Position numbers and translations under genes: made by a program. From contig JAXMAB010000009.1 of NCBI GenBank assembly GCA_046350655.1, positions 62,001 to 126,000 on the forward strand: a stretch of DNA of 64,000 nucleotides, written 5' to 3'. This DNA comes from JAEUHO01 sp046350655 (lineage in GTDB: Bacteria > Planctomycetota > PLA2 > JAEUHO01). Under the pieces are notes generated by a model. The model was given only the letters and a program-made list of their open reading frames with translations, searched no databases and was not told the DNA's origin. Numbering within the stretch: position 1 is the stretch's first letter; each line of letters begins with the position of its first letter. Shown one piece after another: positions 55,035 to 63,496 of the stretch.

Positions 55035-55040
55035 GGGGCG

Positions 55041-56003
55041 ATGCCGCCGCCCGAGCCCCCTCGCGACGCGTCCCGCCCGGCCGAGCCCGCGCGCGACGAG
55101 GACGCGTGGATCGGCGCCATCGCGCGGCGGTTCCCGGCCGGGCCGCGCGTGCGCGTCGGGCTCGGGCACGACGCGGCGGTGGTCGCGTTCGACGGGCGCG
55201 ACGTCGTCCTCAAGACCGACACGGTGATCGACGGCGTCGACTTCCGCCTCGCCGCGTGCGGGGCGCGGGCCGCGGCGCGCAAGGCCCTCGCGGTGACGGT
55301 GTCGGACCTCGCCGCGATGGCGGCCCTGCCGCGCGCGTGCGTCGTGTCGGCGGTGCTCCCGCGCGGCATCGACTTCGCGACGTTCGACGCGCTGGCGGCC
55401 GGCTTCGAGGACGGCGCGCGGGAGACGGGCTGCGAGGTCGTGGGGGGCGACACGAGCGTCGCCGACGCGCCGCTCGTGCTCACGGTCGCCGCGATCGGCG
55501 AGCCGGGCCCGCACGGCGTCGTCACGCGGGCGGGCGCGCGGCCGGGCATGGACCTGTCGGTCACCGGCCCGCTCGGCGGCTCGATCCTCGGGCGGCACCT
55601 GACGTTCGCCCCGCGCGTGCGCGAGGCCCAGGTGCTCGCGTCGCTCGGCGTGCCCGCGGCGATGATGGACCTGTCCGACGGGCTCTCGACCGACCTCCCG
55701 CGGCTCGCCGCGCGGTCGGGCGTCGGCGCCGAGGTGGACGTCGACGCCCTGCCGGTCCACGCCGACGTGGCGAGGCTCGGCGACGGCGTGCCGGCGTGGC
55801 GCCACGCCCTCGACGACGGCGAGGACTTCGAGCGGCTCGTCGCGCACCGGCCGCTCGAGGCCGGCGTGCGGGCCGCGCTCGCGGCGGCGGGGGTCGTGCT
55901 CCACCGCGTCGGGCGGGTGACCGACGCCGCGGCGGGCCTCACGCTCCGGGCGGGGGGGCGCGTCGAGCCGTTGCGACGCGGGGGGTACGACCACCTCCGG
56001 TAG
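55041..56003 (+). CDS. thiL: Thiamine-monophosphate kinase
   Basis: 320 residues. RVRVGLGHDAAVVAFDGRDVVLKTDTVIDGVDF, ARKALAVTVSDLAAMAALPRACVVSAVLP, CEVVGGDTSVADAPLVLTVAAIGE, MMDLSDGLSTDLPRLAARSGVGAEVDVDALPV and LDDGEDFERLVA are the ATP- and metal-binding blocks of ThiL, which phosphorylates thiamine phosphate to the pyrophosphate cofactor. The usual GEDYELLFT is GEDFERLVA. It lies in its own transcription unit, with thiE at 50215. Confidence 0.9.
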   Translation: MPPPEPPRDASRPAEPARDEDAWIGAIARRFPAGPRVRVGLGHDAAVVAFDGRDVVLKTDTVIDGVDFRLAACGARAAARKALAVTVSDLAAMAALPRACVVSAVLPRGIDFATFDALAAGFEDGARETGCEVVGGDTSVADAPLVLTVAAIGEPGPHGVVTRAGARPGMDLSVTGPLGGSILGRHLTFAPRVREAQVLASLGVPAAMMDLSDGLSTDLPRLAARSGVGAEVDVDALPVHADVARLGDGVPAWRHALDDGEDFERLVAHRPLEAGVRAALAAAGVVLHRVGRVTDAAAGLTLRAGGRVEPLRRGGYDHLR

Positions 56004-56117
56004 GGCGGGTCGCGCGGCCACCGGGTCGCGTCCGGCGGGCGGCGCGGCGCGCGGCCTCGGGTCGGGCGCGCCCGTCTCGGGACGGCGCGTTCCCGTCCGT
56101 CCGGGCCGTCCGCCGCG

Positions 56118-56123
56118 TAGCAT
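56118..56123 (+). promoter_or_regulatory. -10 box TAGCAT of a probable leaderless promoter
   Basis: TAGCAT is followed by exactly 6 nt (CGGGGG) and the ATG of tsaE at 56130. Confidence 0.5.
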
Positions 56124-56129
56124 CGGGGG

Positions 56130-56716
56130 ATGCGCCTCGTCCTCCGCTCGACGTCTCGCGCGGCGACCGTCGCCCTCGGCCGCGCCCTCGGCGCGTCGAT
56201 CGAGCCGCTGCCGCGCGGCGGGTTCGTCGTCGTGCTGCTCGGCGACCTCGGCGCCGGGAAGACCGTCTTCGCCGGCGGGATCGCGGCGGGGCTCGGCGTG
56301 CCCGCGACGTCGCCGGTCGTCAGCCCGACCTTCACGTTCGCGCGCGGGTACCGCGGCCGGGTCCCGATGTTCCACCTCGACGCGTACCTCGTGCGGTCGG
56401 CGGGCGACCTCGAGGCGTCGGGCTACGAGGAGCTCGGCGGGGAGGGGCGCGTCACCGTCGTCGAATGGGGCGACCGGATCGCGTCGGCGTTGCCCGCCGA
56501 CCGCCTCGAGGTGACGATCCTGCCGGACCCGGGCGCCGCCGCGGCCGCCCCGGCCGCGGCCCCGCCCGCGGGCGTCGCCGCGCCCGCGGGGGCATCGCGG
56601 CCGAGCCGCCGTCCGGGCGGCGGCTGGAGGTCGTCGCCGGCGGCCCGGAAGCCGAGCGCGTGCTGGCGCGTCTGAAGGCCATGCCCGCCGTCGCCGCCGC
56701 CGAGGTCGCACCGTGA
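56130..56716 (+). CDS. tsaE: tRNA threonylcarbamoyladenosine biosynthesis ATPase TsaE, frameshifted near the end
   Basis: Walker A GDLGAGKT at residues 38-45, PVVSPTFTFARGYRGRVPMFHLDAYLVRSAGDLEASGYEEL and VTVVEWGDRI are characteristic of TsaE, the ATPase of the TsaBDE complex making t6A37 on tRNA. The given frame ends at 56675 in Pro/Ser/Arg-rich text. The next frame, entered near the GGGGG at 56586-56592, gives IAAEPPSGRRLEVVAGGPEAERVLARLKAMPAVAAAEVAP to a stop at 56714-56716, which overlaps the next GTG as usual here. One lost base explains both. Confidence 0.8.
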
Positions 56717-59700
56717 CCGCGCCGCGGGCGCGGCGCCTTCCTTTCGGGACCGGCGTCGCCCCGCGGGCCCTCGTCCGCCGGGCGCTGCTCGTGGTCTGGG
56801 CCCTCGGCGGCCTGTCGGCGATGCCCGGGCGCGGTCCGCGCCTCGCCGAGGCCGAGGACGCGCCGACGGCGCCGCCGCCCGCCCTGCGCGTGCGGACCGC
56901 CGAGGGCCGCGTGCCGCCCGGGGCCGTCGTCGTGGATCCGGCGCCGTGGCCCGCGGACCGTCCCGGCGGCCCGCCCGGCACCGTGGTGGACGAGGACGGG
57001 CCGACCGTCGCGGTCGCCGACGCGGAGGGCCACGTCGCCGCCCTGCCGCGGCCGCGGACGCCCGGCGGGGTCCTCGTCGTGCGGCGGCCCGGGTCGGCGC
57101 TCGCCGCGGTCGACCCGGCGCGCGACACGGTCGTGCTCGAGGACGCCGCGCCCGTCACGGGCACGCTGCGGCGGGCCGACGGCGCGCCGGTCGCGGGCGT
57201 CGTCGTGCTCGCGTACCCCGACAATGCCGCCGCGGGCCCGTGGGTGCGGCGGACCGTCCCCGACGCCGCGGGGGCGTTCCGGTTCGCCACGCTGGCCGCC
57301 GGCGCGCGGGTGCGCCTCGTCGCGCGGCGCGCCGACGGGGCCTGGCTCGACGCCGGCGTCGCGACGGCCCCCGCGACCCGCGGCGGGATCGACCTCCCGC
57401 GCGGCGCGACGGTGCGCGGGCGCGTGATCGACCTCGACGGCGGGAAGCCGGTCGCCGGGCTCACGCTCCGCTGGCGCGCCCTCGAACCGCGTCCCCGCGC
57501 GGACGCCTCGGGCCCCGGCGGGCCGGGCCTCGCGTCGGCGGGCCCGGGGTCGCGTCCCTCGGCGGACGGGACGGGGGGCGCGGGCGCCTCGGCGCCGGCG
57601 GACGAGCCGACGTCGGACGCGCCCCGTCCCGCGCCCGACCTCGGCACGCTCGGGGAGACGACCACCGGTGGCGACGGACGGTTCGCGGCGACCGACCTGC
57701 CCCCGCGTCGGTACGAGGTGGGCCTGTCCGACCCGGACCTCCTCTGGGACGGCGAGGCCCCGCGCGTGGACGTGACCACGCTGGGGACCGTGCGGCTCGA
57801 GACGTGGTGGGTGCGCCGCCGCGGCGCGATCGTCGGGACGGTGGAGGACGGCAAGACGCACACGCCGGTCGCGGGCGCGCGCGTGCGGGCGCTCGCGGCG
57901 CCGGACACGCCGGACGTGCCGGGCGGGCTCGGGCCCGCGGACGCGGTGCGCACGGACGAGGCCGGGCGGTTCCGCGTCGCCGGGCTCGCGCCCGCGACGG
58001 GTTGGCGGCTCGTCGCCGCGGCGGAGGGGCGGTCGTCGGTCCTGGTGGGCCCCGTGGACGTCGCGGGCGGCCGCGACGAGCGCGCGGGCCTCGTGCGCCT
58101 CGTGCGCGGCTGGTCGCTCGACGTGCGCGTCGTGGACGCGACGGGCGCGGCCGTCGTCGGCGCGCGGGTCGTGGCGAACCCGTCGTCGCGACCGGCCGAG
58201 GCCGCCGGCGACGCGACGCACGACGCGTTCGTCCGCGCGGGCACGAGCGACGTCGAGGGATGGGTGCGCCTCGCGGACCTCGCCGAGGGCGACCACCAGG
58301 TCGCGGCGGAGGGCGCCGGGATCGTGCCCGCGACGGTGCTCGTGCCGGAGACGGCGCCCGGTTCGTCGCGGTCGGTGCGGCTCGAGGTCGCGCGGACGGT
58401 CGCGGTGACGGGCCGCGTGGACGCCGTGGACGGACCGTTGCCGCCCGTCCGCGTGCGGGCCGTCGTGCGCGACAGCGCGGCGTTCGCGACGCAGGAGGTC
58501 GTGCGCGTCGCGACGCCGGACCGCGCGGGGCGGTTCCGCCTCGACGACCTGCCGCCGACGCCGGTCGACGTCGAGGCCACGAGCCCCGACGGCGCGTACC
58601 TCTACGCGCGCCGCGAGGGTTACGTGCCCGGGAGCGACGACGCGCTGGTGCTGCCCGTGCCCGCCGCCCGGCCCGTGTCGGGCACGGTGGGGAACCTCGC
58701 GCGCGGGGGCGCGCGCGCGACCGTCCGGCTCGAGGCGCTGCGCTACGACCCGCTCCGCGAGGAGCACCGGCCGGTGCTCGTGGCGCAGGTCACGGTGCCG
58801 ACCGACGGCGACCACGCGCCCTTCGCGTTCGAGGGCGTCGCGCCCGGGATGTACGCCGTGCGCGCGCTGCAGGGCGGCCGCGACTCGGGGCCGGTGCCGG
58901 TCGTCGTGGAGGGGCGCGGGCTCGACGGCCTCGAGGTGCGGCTGCCGTCGCCCGCGACCGTCGAAGGCCTCGTCGCCGACGTGCGGCTCGGGGCGGACGC
59001 GTTCGGCGCGACCGTGCGGCTCGTGCGGCTGCAGGGCGGCGGCCCCGCGCCGGGGATCGCGCCGCGGGCCTCGACCACCGACGCGTACGGGCACTTCGCG
59101 TTCGACGACGTCGCGCCGGGCCTCTGGCGCGTCGAGGTGTCGGACCGCGACGCCGTGGGGACCGAGACCGAGGTGCGCGTCGCCGAGGGCGAGCGCGTCG
59201 TGCTGCCCGACCTGCGCCTCGGCACCGGCGGTCGCGTCGAGGGCAGCGTGGCCGACGATCGGGCGCGCGCGGTGGGGGGGCTGCCCGTCCGCGTGCTCCG
59301 CCTGCCGGACCTCGAGGAGCTGCCGCGGTTCGTCACGCGCGCCGACGGGTCGTTCCGCAGCGGGCCGCTCGCCGCGGGCCGGTACCGCCTGCTCGTCGCG
59401 GCGGGCCTCGCCGAGCGCCCCGGCATCGAGGCCGAGGTCGAGGTGGTGGACGGCGAGACGACCGTGGTGGACTTCGCGCGGGTCGGCGGGAGCCGGATCG
59501 ACGGCGCGGTCCGCCGCCGCGGCTCGCCGGTGCCCGGGATCGGCGTCGAGGCCGTGGCCGACGTCGCGCGCGGGTGCGAGGAGGTCGTGCTCAAGACGGT
59601 GACGGACGCCCACGGCGAGTACCACTGGGACGGGCTCGCCGAGGGCCGGTACGTGCTGCGCCTCGTGGACGGCGGCGTGCGGTCCGGCGTGCCCGTGCGG

Positions 59701-60582
59701 CTCGGGCGGAACGATCGCGTGACCCGCGACCTCGAGCTCGGCGAGGGCGGGATCCGCGGCGTCGTGCGGCTCGCCCGCGGCGACCCGGTCGCGGGCGCCG
59801 AGGTCGTCGCCGTGCCGATCGTCGCGACGGGCGCCGAGCTCTCCGGCGGCACGAGCGGCCGCGTGCGGACCCGGCCCGACGGTCGCTTCGAGCTCTACGG
59901 GCTGCCCGTCGCGCGGTACCGCCTGCACGTGACGCCGGTCGACCGCCCGACGCGCACCGTGCCGAACGTGATCGCGGAGCCCGCCGGCCAGGAGCAGGAC
60001 GTCGAGGTCGTCCTCGGGATCGGCGGACGACTCGAGCTCCGGCTGCGCGACGACCGCGGACGGCCCGTGATGGCGGCGGAGGTGTGGGTCGAGACGCCGG
60101 CGGGCGTGGCGCTGCACCCGCGCCCGTACTACACGCAGCCCTCCGGCCGCCTCGACGTCGACGGCCTGCCCGAGGGCCCGGCGCTCGTGCGCGTGTACGC
60201 GCGGGGCTACGGGCGCCCGGCGCCCTCGTCGGTCGTGATCCGAGAGGGGCTCGCCGCGCCGCTCGAGATGACCGTGCGGCCCGCGGGCGCGCTGCGCGTG
60301 ACCGTCGCCGCGGGGCGCGACCCGCTGCCGCGCGCGCGCGTCGAGGTGCGGCGCGCGGCCACCGGCGAACTGGTGCTGCCGCGCCGCGCGCTGCGCCGGC
60401 CGGAGGACACGACCGGCTGGGGCGTGACGCCGCGCACCGGCGTCCTCGTCGTCGACGACCTCGAGGAAGGGGCGTACCGCGTCACGGTCAGCGGCGGGAC
60501 GACGTGGGCCCCGGCCACCGTGCCCGCGACGGTCGCGCCCGGTCGCACCACCGACGTCGGCGTCACGCTGCCACCGCGCTGA
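56713..60582 (+). CDS. Giant secreted protein of repeated carboxypeptidase-regulatory-like (Ig-like beta) domains
   Basis: 1289 residues from the GTG overlapping the tsaE stop. A hydrophobic N-terminal segment (about 20-40) may be a signal or anchor. The body is a chain of about ten beta-sandwich modules of the CarboxypepD-regulatory-like/transthyretin-like type, each with a G-x-V-x-D/G-x-x-x-x-P-V-x-G-A-x-V strand and a DGRFxxxGLPxGRYRL turn (for example VRGRVIDLDGGKPVAGLTLRW, IVGTVEDGKTHTPVAGARV, FEGVAPGMYAVRAL, RTRPDGRFELYGLPVARYRLHV). Such modules serve in adhesion or as scaffolds of surface proteins. It precedes the ECF sigma gene, perhaps as part of the same regulated surface system. 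Confidence 0.85.
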   Translation: MTAPRARRLPFGTGVAPRALVRRALLVVWALGGLSAMPGRGPRLAEAEDAPTAPPPALRVRTAEGRVPPGAVVVDPAPWPADRPGGPPGTVVDEDGPTVAVADAEGHVAALPRPRTPGGVLVVRRPGSALAAVDPARDTVVLEDAAPVTGTLRRADGAPVAGVVVLAYPDNAAAGPWVRRTVPDAAGAFRFATLAAGARVRLVARRADGAWLDAGVATAPATRGGIDLPRGATVRGRVIDLDGGKPVAGLTLRWRALEPRPRADASGPGGPGLASAGPGSRPSADGTGGAGASAPADEPTSDAPRPAPDLGTLGETTTGGDGRFAATDLPPRRYEVGLSDPDLLWDGEAPRVDVTTLGTVRLETWWVRRRGAIVGTVEDGKTHTPVAGARVRALAAPDTPDVPGGLGPADAVRTDEAGRFRVAGLAPATGWRLVAAAEGRSSVLVGPVDVAGGRDERAGLVRLVRGWSLDVRVVDATGAAVVGARVVANPSSRPAEAAGDATHDAFVRAGTSDVEGWVRLADLAEGDHQVAAEGAGIVPATVLVPETAPGSSRSVRLEVARTVAVTGRVDAVDGPLPPVRVRAVVRDSAAFATQEVVRVATPDRAGRFRLDDLPPTPVDVEATSPDGAYLYARREGYVPGSDDALVLPVPAARPVSGTVGNLARGGARATVRLEALRYDPLREEHRPVLVAQVTVPTDGDHAPFAFEGVAPGMYAVRALQGGRDSGPVPVVVEGRGLDGLEVRLPSPATVEGLVADVRLGADAFGATVRLVRLQGGGPAPGIAPRASTTDAYGHFAFDDVAPGLWRVEVSDRDAVGTETEVRVAEGERVVLPDLRLGTGGRVEGSVADDRARAVGGLPVRVLRLPDLEELPRFVTRADGSFRSGPLAAGRYRLLVAAGLAERPGIEAEVEVVDGETTVVDFARVGGSRIDGAVRRRGSPVPGIGVEAVADVARGCEEVVLKTVTDAHGEYHWDGLAEGRYVLRLVDGGVRSGVPVRLGRNDRVTRDLELGEGGIRGVVRLARGDPVAGAEVVAVPIVATGAELSGGTSGRVRTRPDGRFELYGLPVARYRLHVTPVDRPTRTVPNVIAEPAGQEQDVEVVLGIGGRLELRLRDDRGRPVMAAEVWVETPAGVALHPRPYYTQPSGRLDVDGLPEGPALVRVYARGYGRPAPSSVVIREGLAAPLEMTVRPAGALRVTVAAGRDPLPRARVEVRRAATGELVLPRRALRRPEDTTGWGVTPRTGVLVVDDLEEGAYRVTVSGGTTWAPATVPATVAPGRTTDVGVTLPPR

Positions 60583-60628
60583 CGGCGCGCGGCGTCGCCC
60601 GCGAGCGCGGGTCGCGGCATCCGTCGCG

Positions 60629-60634
60629 TATGCT
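60629..60634 (+). promoter_or_regulatory. -10 box TATGCT upstream of the ECF sigma gene
   Basis: TATGCT is followed by exactly 6 nt (CGCGGC) and a GTG at 60641 that opens a short reading frame leading into the sigma factor gene. Confidence 0.45.
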
Positions 60635-60640
60635 CGCGGC

Positions 60641-60697
60641 GTGGTCGCTGCGCGCCGCCCCCCGCCGTCGTCCCCCCGCGCGGACGCCGCCGGATGA
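60641..60697 (+). CDS. Possible 18-codon leader peptide or true N-terminus of the sigma factor
   Basis: GTG 60641 to TGA 60695-60697 encodes VVAARRPPPSSPRADAAG. Its stop overlaps the sigma ATG (ATGA), as in coupled genes. Its start has the leaderless promoter layout. Either this is a leader peptide that couples translation of the sigma factor, or one base is missing in the C runs and these residues are the sigma factor's own N-terminus. Confidence 0.3.
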   Translation: MVAARRPPPSSPRADAAG

Positions 60698-61284
60698 CGC
60701 CCCACGACGCCGACACCGAGCTGATGCTCCGCGTGAAGCGCGGCGACCCGCGCGCGTTCGGCGAGCTCGTCGAGCGGTTCGTGCGGCCGCTCGCGTCGTT
60801 CTTCCACCGCCTCGGCGCCGACGCCGCGACCGCCGAGGACTGCGCGCAGGACGTGTTCCTGAAGCTCTTCCGGACGCGCGAGGCGTACGAGCCGCGCGCG
60901 AAGTTCTCGACGTACCTGTTCAGCATCGCGCGCCACCACTGGATCGACGTCGTCCGCCACCGCGCCGCGGGGCCGACCACCGTCTCGTCGGACGCCGGCG
61001 GCGGCGACGACGCCCACGGCTCGCCCGCCGACCGCCTCGTCGCCGGCGACACCGAGGTCGACGCCCGGGCCCGGGCCGGGGAGGTCGCGGCCGCCCTGCG
61101 CCGGGCCGTCGCCGCCCTGTCCGACGAGCAGCGGGAGGTCTTCGCCCTCGTCCAGCAGGAGGGGATGCGCTACCAGGAGATCGCCGACCTCCTGGGGATC
61201 CCCGTCGGGACCGTGAAGTCCCGGGTCCACGCGGTCATGCACACGCTCCGCGAGCGCCTCGCCCGCGAGGGATTTGAACCGTGA
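60694..61284 (+). CDS. ECF-family RNA polymerase sigma factor
   Basis: 196 residues. Region 2: DTELMLRVKRGDPRAFGELVERFVRPLASFFHRLGADAATAEDCAQDVFLKLFRTREAYEPRAKFSTYLFSIARHHWIDVVRHR. Region 4: LSDEQREVFALVQQEGMRYQEIADLLGIPVGTVKSRVHAVMHTLRERL, a helix-turn-helix. No region 3 and a charged linker between, as in ECF sigmas. It directs core RNA polymerase to a small set of promoters, often for envelope genes. Following gene encodes a single-membrane-segment protein that could be its anti-sigma factor; a GTG at 61281 overlaps its TGA. Confidence 0.93.
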   Translation: MTPHDADTELMLRVKRGDPRAFGELVERFVRPLASFFHRLGADAATAEDCAQDVFLKLFRTREAYEPRAKFSTYLFSIARHHWIDVVRHRAAGPTTVSSDAGGGDDAHGSPADRLVAGDTEVDARARAGEVAAALRRAVAALSDEQREVFALVQQEGMRYQEIADLLGIPVGTVKSRVHAVMHTLRERLAREGFEP

Positions 61285-61299
61285 GCGCCCCCGGTCCGT

Positions 61300-61332
61300 T
61301 TGACCCGTAGGACCCCGTACCCCTTGACCCGT
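61300..61332 (+). repeat. Direct repeat TTGACCCGT after the sigma factor gene
   Basis: TTGACCCGT occurs at 61300-61308 and 61324-61332, 24 nt apart, in AT-richer sequence; a diverged partial form (AACCCGTTGAAC) follows at about 61345. It could be a binding site or promoter element, though it also overlaps the possible start of the next gene. Confidence 0.3.
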
Positions 61333-62679
61333 CCGAACGACCCTAACCCGTTGAACGACAAGATCTTGGATCTCGTGCTGGGCCAGTTGCCCCCCGGGGG
61401 GGCCGAGGCCCAGGGCATCGACGCGGACCCCGCGGCCCGTGCCGAGCGGGACCGCTGGGCCCGGTGGGCGTCGGCCGCCAAGGCCGCCCACGAGTTGTCG
61501 CTCGACCCCGCCGCCGGTCAGCGGATCGCCGCCCGCGTCGTGGCCCGGGTGCGCGAGGAGGAGGCCCGTGCCGCCCGTCCGGCCGCCCGCCGCTCGTTCT
61601 GGGGCCGCGTCCTCGCCGCGTCGCTCGCCGCCCACGCCGTCTTCCTCGGCGTGTTCGCGCTGCGGGCGCACCGCGCCGAGACGACGCCGGTCGAGCCGTT
61701 CCTGCTCTCGCCCCGGTGGGACGTCGCGGCGGGGGACCCCGCCGGCGCCGAGGAGCGCGGGCTGCTCCCGCTGCCGGAGGCCCCGTCCTTCGACGGCGCG
61801 ATGGCGTCCGAGCGCGACCTCGTGCCGTCGGACCTGCCGGACGAGGCGCCGTTCCCGTCGCCGGCCGCCACCGCCGTGGGCCCGCACGCGATCGGCCTCC
61901 GCGCCGCGTCGCCCGCGTTCCGCGCCCGCACGAGCGACCCGGTGAAGCGGGCCATCGAGGCCCGGCTGTCCGCGCGCGGGTCCCTCGATACCATCCGCCG
62001 CAGCCTCGAGGCGCTCGCCCGGACCCAGCGTCCGGACGGGTCGTTCGCGGCCCCGGCCGGGACCGACGTCAGCGACGCGACCGCGCTCACCGTGCTGCCG
62101 TTCCTCGGCGACGGGAGCTCGAGCCGGTTCGGCGCCCACCGCGAGGTCGTCGCGAAGGCCGTGGCGTTCCTGCGCTCGCGGCACGACGCGGCCACCGGCA
62201 CGGTGGCGGGCGGCGACGCGGTGCTGTGGGCCCTCGCCGAGGACCAGTGGCTCGCGGGCGGCTTCCGCACGCCGGCCGAGAACCGCGCCCCCGCGGCGGA
62301 CCTCCGCGCGCTCGCGTCGCGCCTCGCCGCCGACGGCGCCGCGCCCGCGCCGGACTCCCTGCGCGCCGTCGCGTTCGCCGCGGCGGCCCGCGCCCGCGTG
62401 GTGGACGCCGCGCCCGTCGCGACCCTCGCCTCCGCGACCGTCGCCGACTGGCTCGCCGCCGACGTGCGTCCCGAGACCGCGCTCACCCGCGGCGCGGCGC
62501 TCGCGTCGGGCGCGCCCGTCGAGACGTTCCGCCGCTTCTCGGTCCGCGCGGCGGCCACGCTGCGCACGCTCGTCGGCGAGGACGGCCTCGTGACCGACAC
62601 GTCGCTCGATCCCGCGGCCCGCGCGCTCGCGACCGCGCGCGCGGTGCTCGCGCTCCAGGTGCCGTTCCGCGCGGAGTGA
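61300..62679 (+). CDS. Putative anti-sigma-like membrane protein with secreted prenyltransferase-like repeats
   Basis: 459 residues from TTG 61300; in-frame TTGs at 61324 and 61351 are equally possible. A cytoplasmic N-terminus (LNDKILDLVLGQLPPGGAEAQGIDADPAARAERDRWARWASAAKAAHEL) has the look of an anti-sigma domain without a zinc motif, followed by a membrane helix near residues 98-118 (VLAASLAAHAVFLGVFALRA). The outer part carries alpha/alpha repeats (SLEALARTQRPDGSFAAP, KAVAFLRSRHDAATGTVAGGDAVLWALAEDQW). A GTG at 61281 has the usual overlap with the sigma stop but hits a stop at 61308, so lost bases are possible. Role inferred from position. Confidence 0.55.
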   Translation: MTRRTPYPLTRPNDPNPLNDKILDLVLGQLPPGGAEAQGIDADPAARAERDRWARWASAAKAAHELSLDPAAGQRIAARVVARVREEEARAARPAARRSFWGRVLAASLAAHAVFLGVFALRAHRAETTPVEPFLLSPRWDVAAGDPAGAEERGLLPLPEAPSFDGAMASERDLVPSDLPDEAPFPSPAATAVGPHAIGLRAASPAFRARTSDPVKRAIEARLSARGSLDTIRRSLEALARTQRPDGSFAAPAGTDVSDATALTVLPFLGDGSSSRFGAHREVVAKAVAFLRSRHDAATGTVAGGDAVLWALAEDQWLAGGFRTPAENRAPAADLRALASRLAADGAAPAPDSLRAVAFAAAARARVVDAAPVATLASATVADWLAADVRPETALTRGAALASGAPVETFRRFSVRAAATLRTLVGEDGLVTDTSLDPAARALATARAVLALQVPFRAE

Positions 62680-63082
62680 CGCGCGCGAACGCCGACGGCC
62701 GACGGGCCTCGCGGTCCCGGGACGTGACGGCGGTCCCGAGCGTCGGCGCCGTGCTCGCGCCCGCTTGCACGATCACGGACCGAACGTCCTCCGCAGCGGA
62801 CAACCGTCCTCTCCAGCGGCACGTGGTGGTGACACCGTGACCAGGACGCGCCGTCCCGGCCCCCGGGAGCGCGCCGGGGGGCCGGCCCCCGAACCCCGCG
62901 AATTCCACGGTTTCCAAGGCCTGACGGTTCGTCTGCGTCGGATGGTGCGGAGTTTGCGGGAATCCGGGAACCAAGTCGGACGCGCAATCGTCCGATGAGG
63001 TGGGTATGGGCGTGGGCCCGTGCCCGTGTGCGACGGGCGTCCGTCGGCGTGCCGCCGGGCGACCCGAGAAAGGCGTGTGGCC
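62680..63082. other. 403-bp intergenic region with palindrome and hairpin
   Basis: It contains one copy of the iterated word (62704-62713), a perfect palindrome GGGGGCCGGCCCCC at 62877-62890 that could act as terminator, and a hairpin TCGGACG/CGTCCGA with a 6-nt loop at 62976-62995. The right part is less GC-rich. No gene was recognised; a frame from 62765 to 62998 has no family signature. Confidence 0.45.
62877..62890. terminator. Possible terminator palindrome
   Basis: GGGGGCCGGCCCCC, about 200 bp after the membrane protein gene. A stem with almost no loop, so termination is uncertain. Confidence 0.25.
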
Positions 63083-63298
63083 ATGGACACTCGGTTCCTC
63101 TGCATCCAGCACGGTCGGCAGTACTTCGAGGTCGTGCTCCAGGGCGAGCAGATCTTCGTGGGGTCGCGCGCCGAATGTGAGCGCTTCATGAAGATCCACG
63201 AGGAGAAGGTCGCCCGCGCGCAGGCCGACGCGCTCCGTGACCCGCGCAGCCGCGCGGTGCCGGTCCGCGTCTTCCGCCAGTCCCGCGCTCGCGCCTAG
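63083..63298 (+). CDS. Small conserved-looking protein of 71 residues
   Basis: ATG 63083 with AGAAAGG about 10 nt upstream. MDTRFLCIQHGRQYFEVVLQGEQIFVGSRAECERFMKIHEEKVARAQADALRDPRSRAVPVRVFRQSRARA. Its first half suggests a short beta-hairpin followed by an amphipathic helix; no metal or catalytic motif is certain. Codon and residue use (Gln, Phe, Glu) is that of a real protein, not a shadow. Own transcription unit, with a hairpin about 90 bp upstream and a terminator downstream. Function unknown. Confidence 0.65.
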   Translation: MDTRFLCIQHGRQYFEVVLQGEQIFVGSRAECERFMKIHEEKVARAQADALRDPRSRAVPVRVFRQSRARA

Positions 63299-63363
63299 CG
63301 CGCGATCGCACGACGTCCCGCACGCACGTCGCTCCGGCGACGGTCGCGGGACGGGATCCACCT

Positions 63364-63389
63364 TCGAGCGGCGCGAGAGCGCCGCTCGA
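63364..63389. terminator. Terminator hairpin after the small protein gene
   Basis: TCGAGCGGCGC pairs perfectly over 11 bp with GCGCCGCTCGA around a GAGA tetraloop, 65 bp after the stop at 63298. GNRA loops stabilise such stems. Confidence 0.6.
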
Positions 63390-63496
63390 GTCATGTCCGG
63401 GCCGCGCCGTCCGGGCGGTCGACCGGCCGCGGGCCGGGGCGGCGCGGGGCGAGCGATGCGACGGACGCGCGGGGACGCGTCGCGTCGGGGTCATCG

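Noticed and set aside
4030..56716. Programmed ribosomal frameshifting as cause of the split genes
   Set aside because: Sites share no slippery heptamer or pseudoknot, and the genes belong to families not known to use it.
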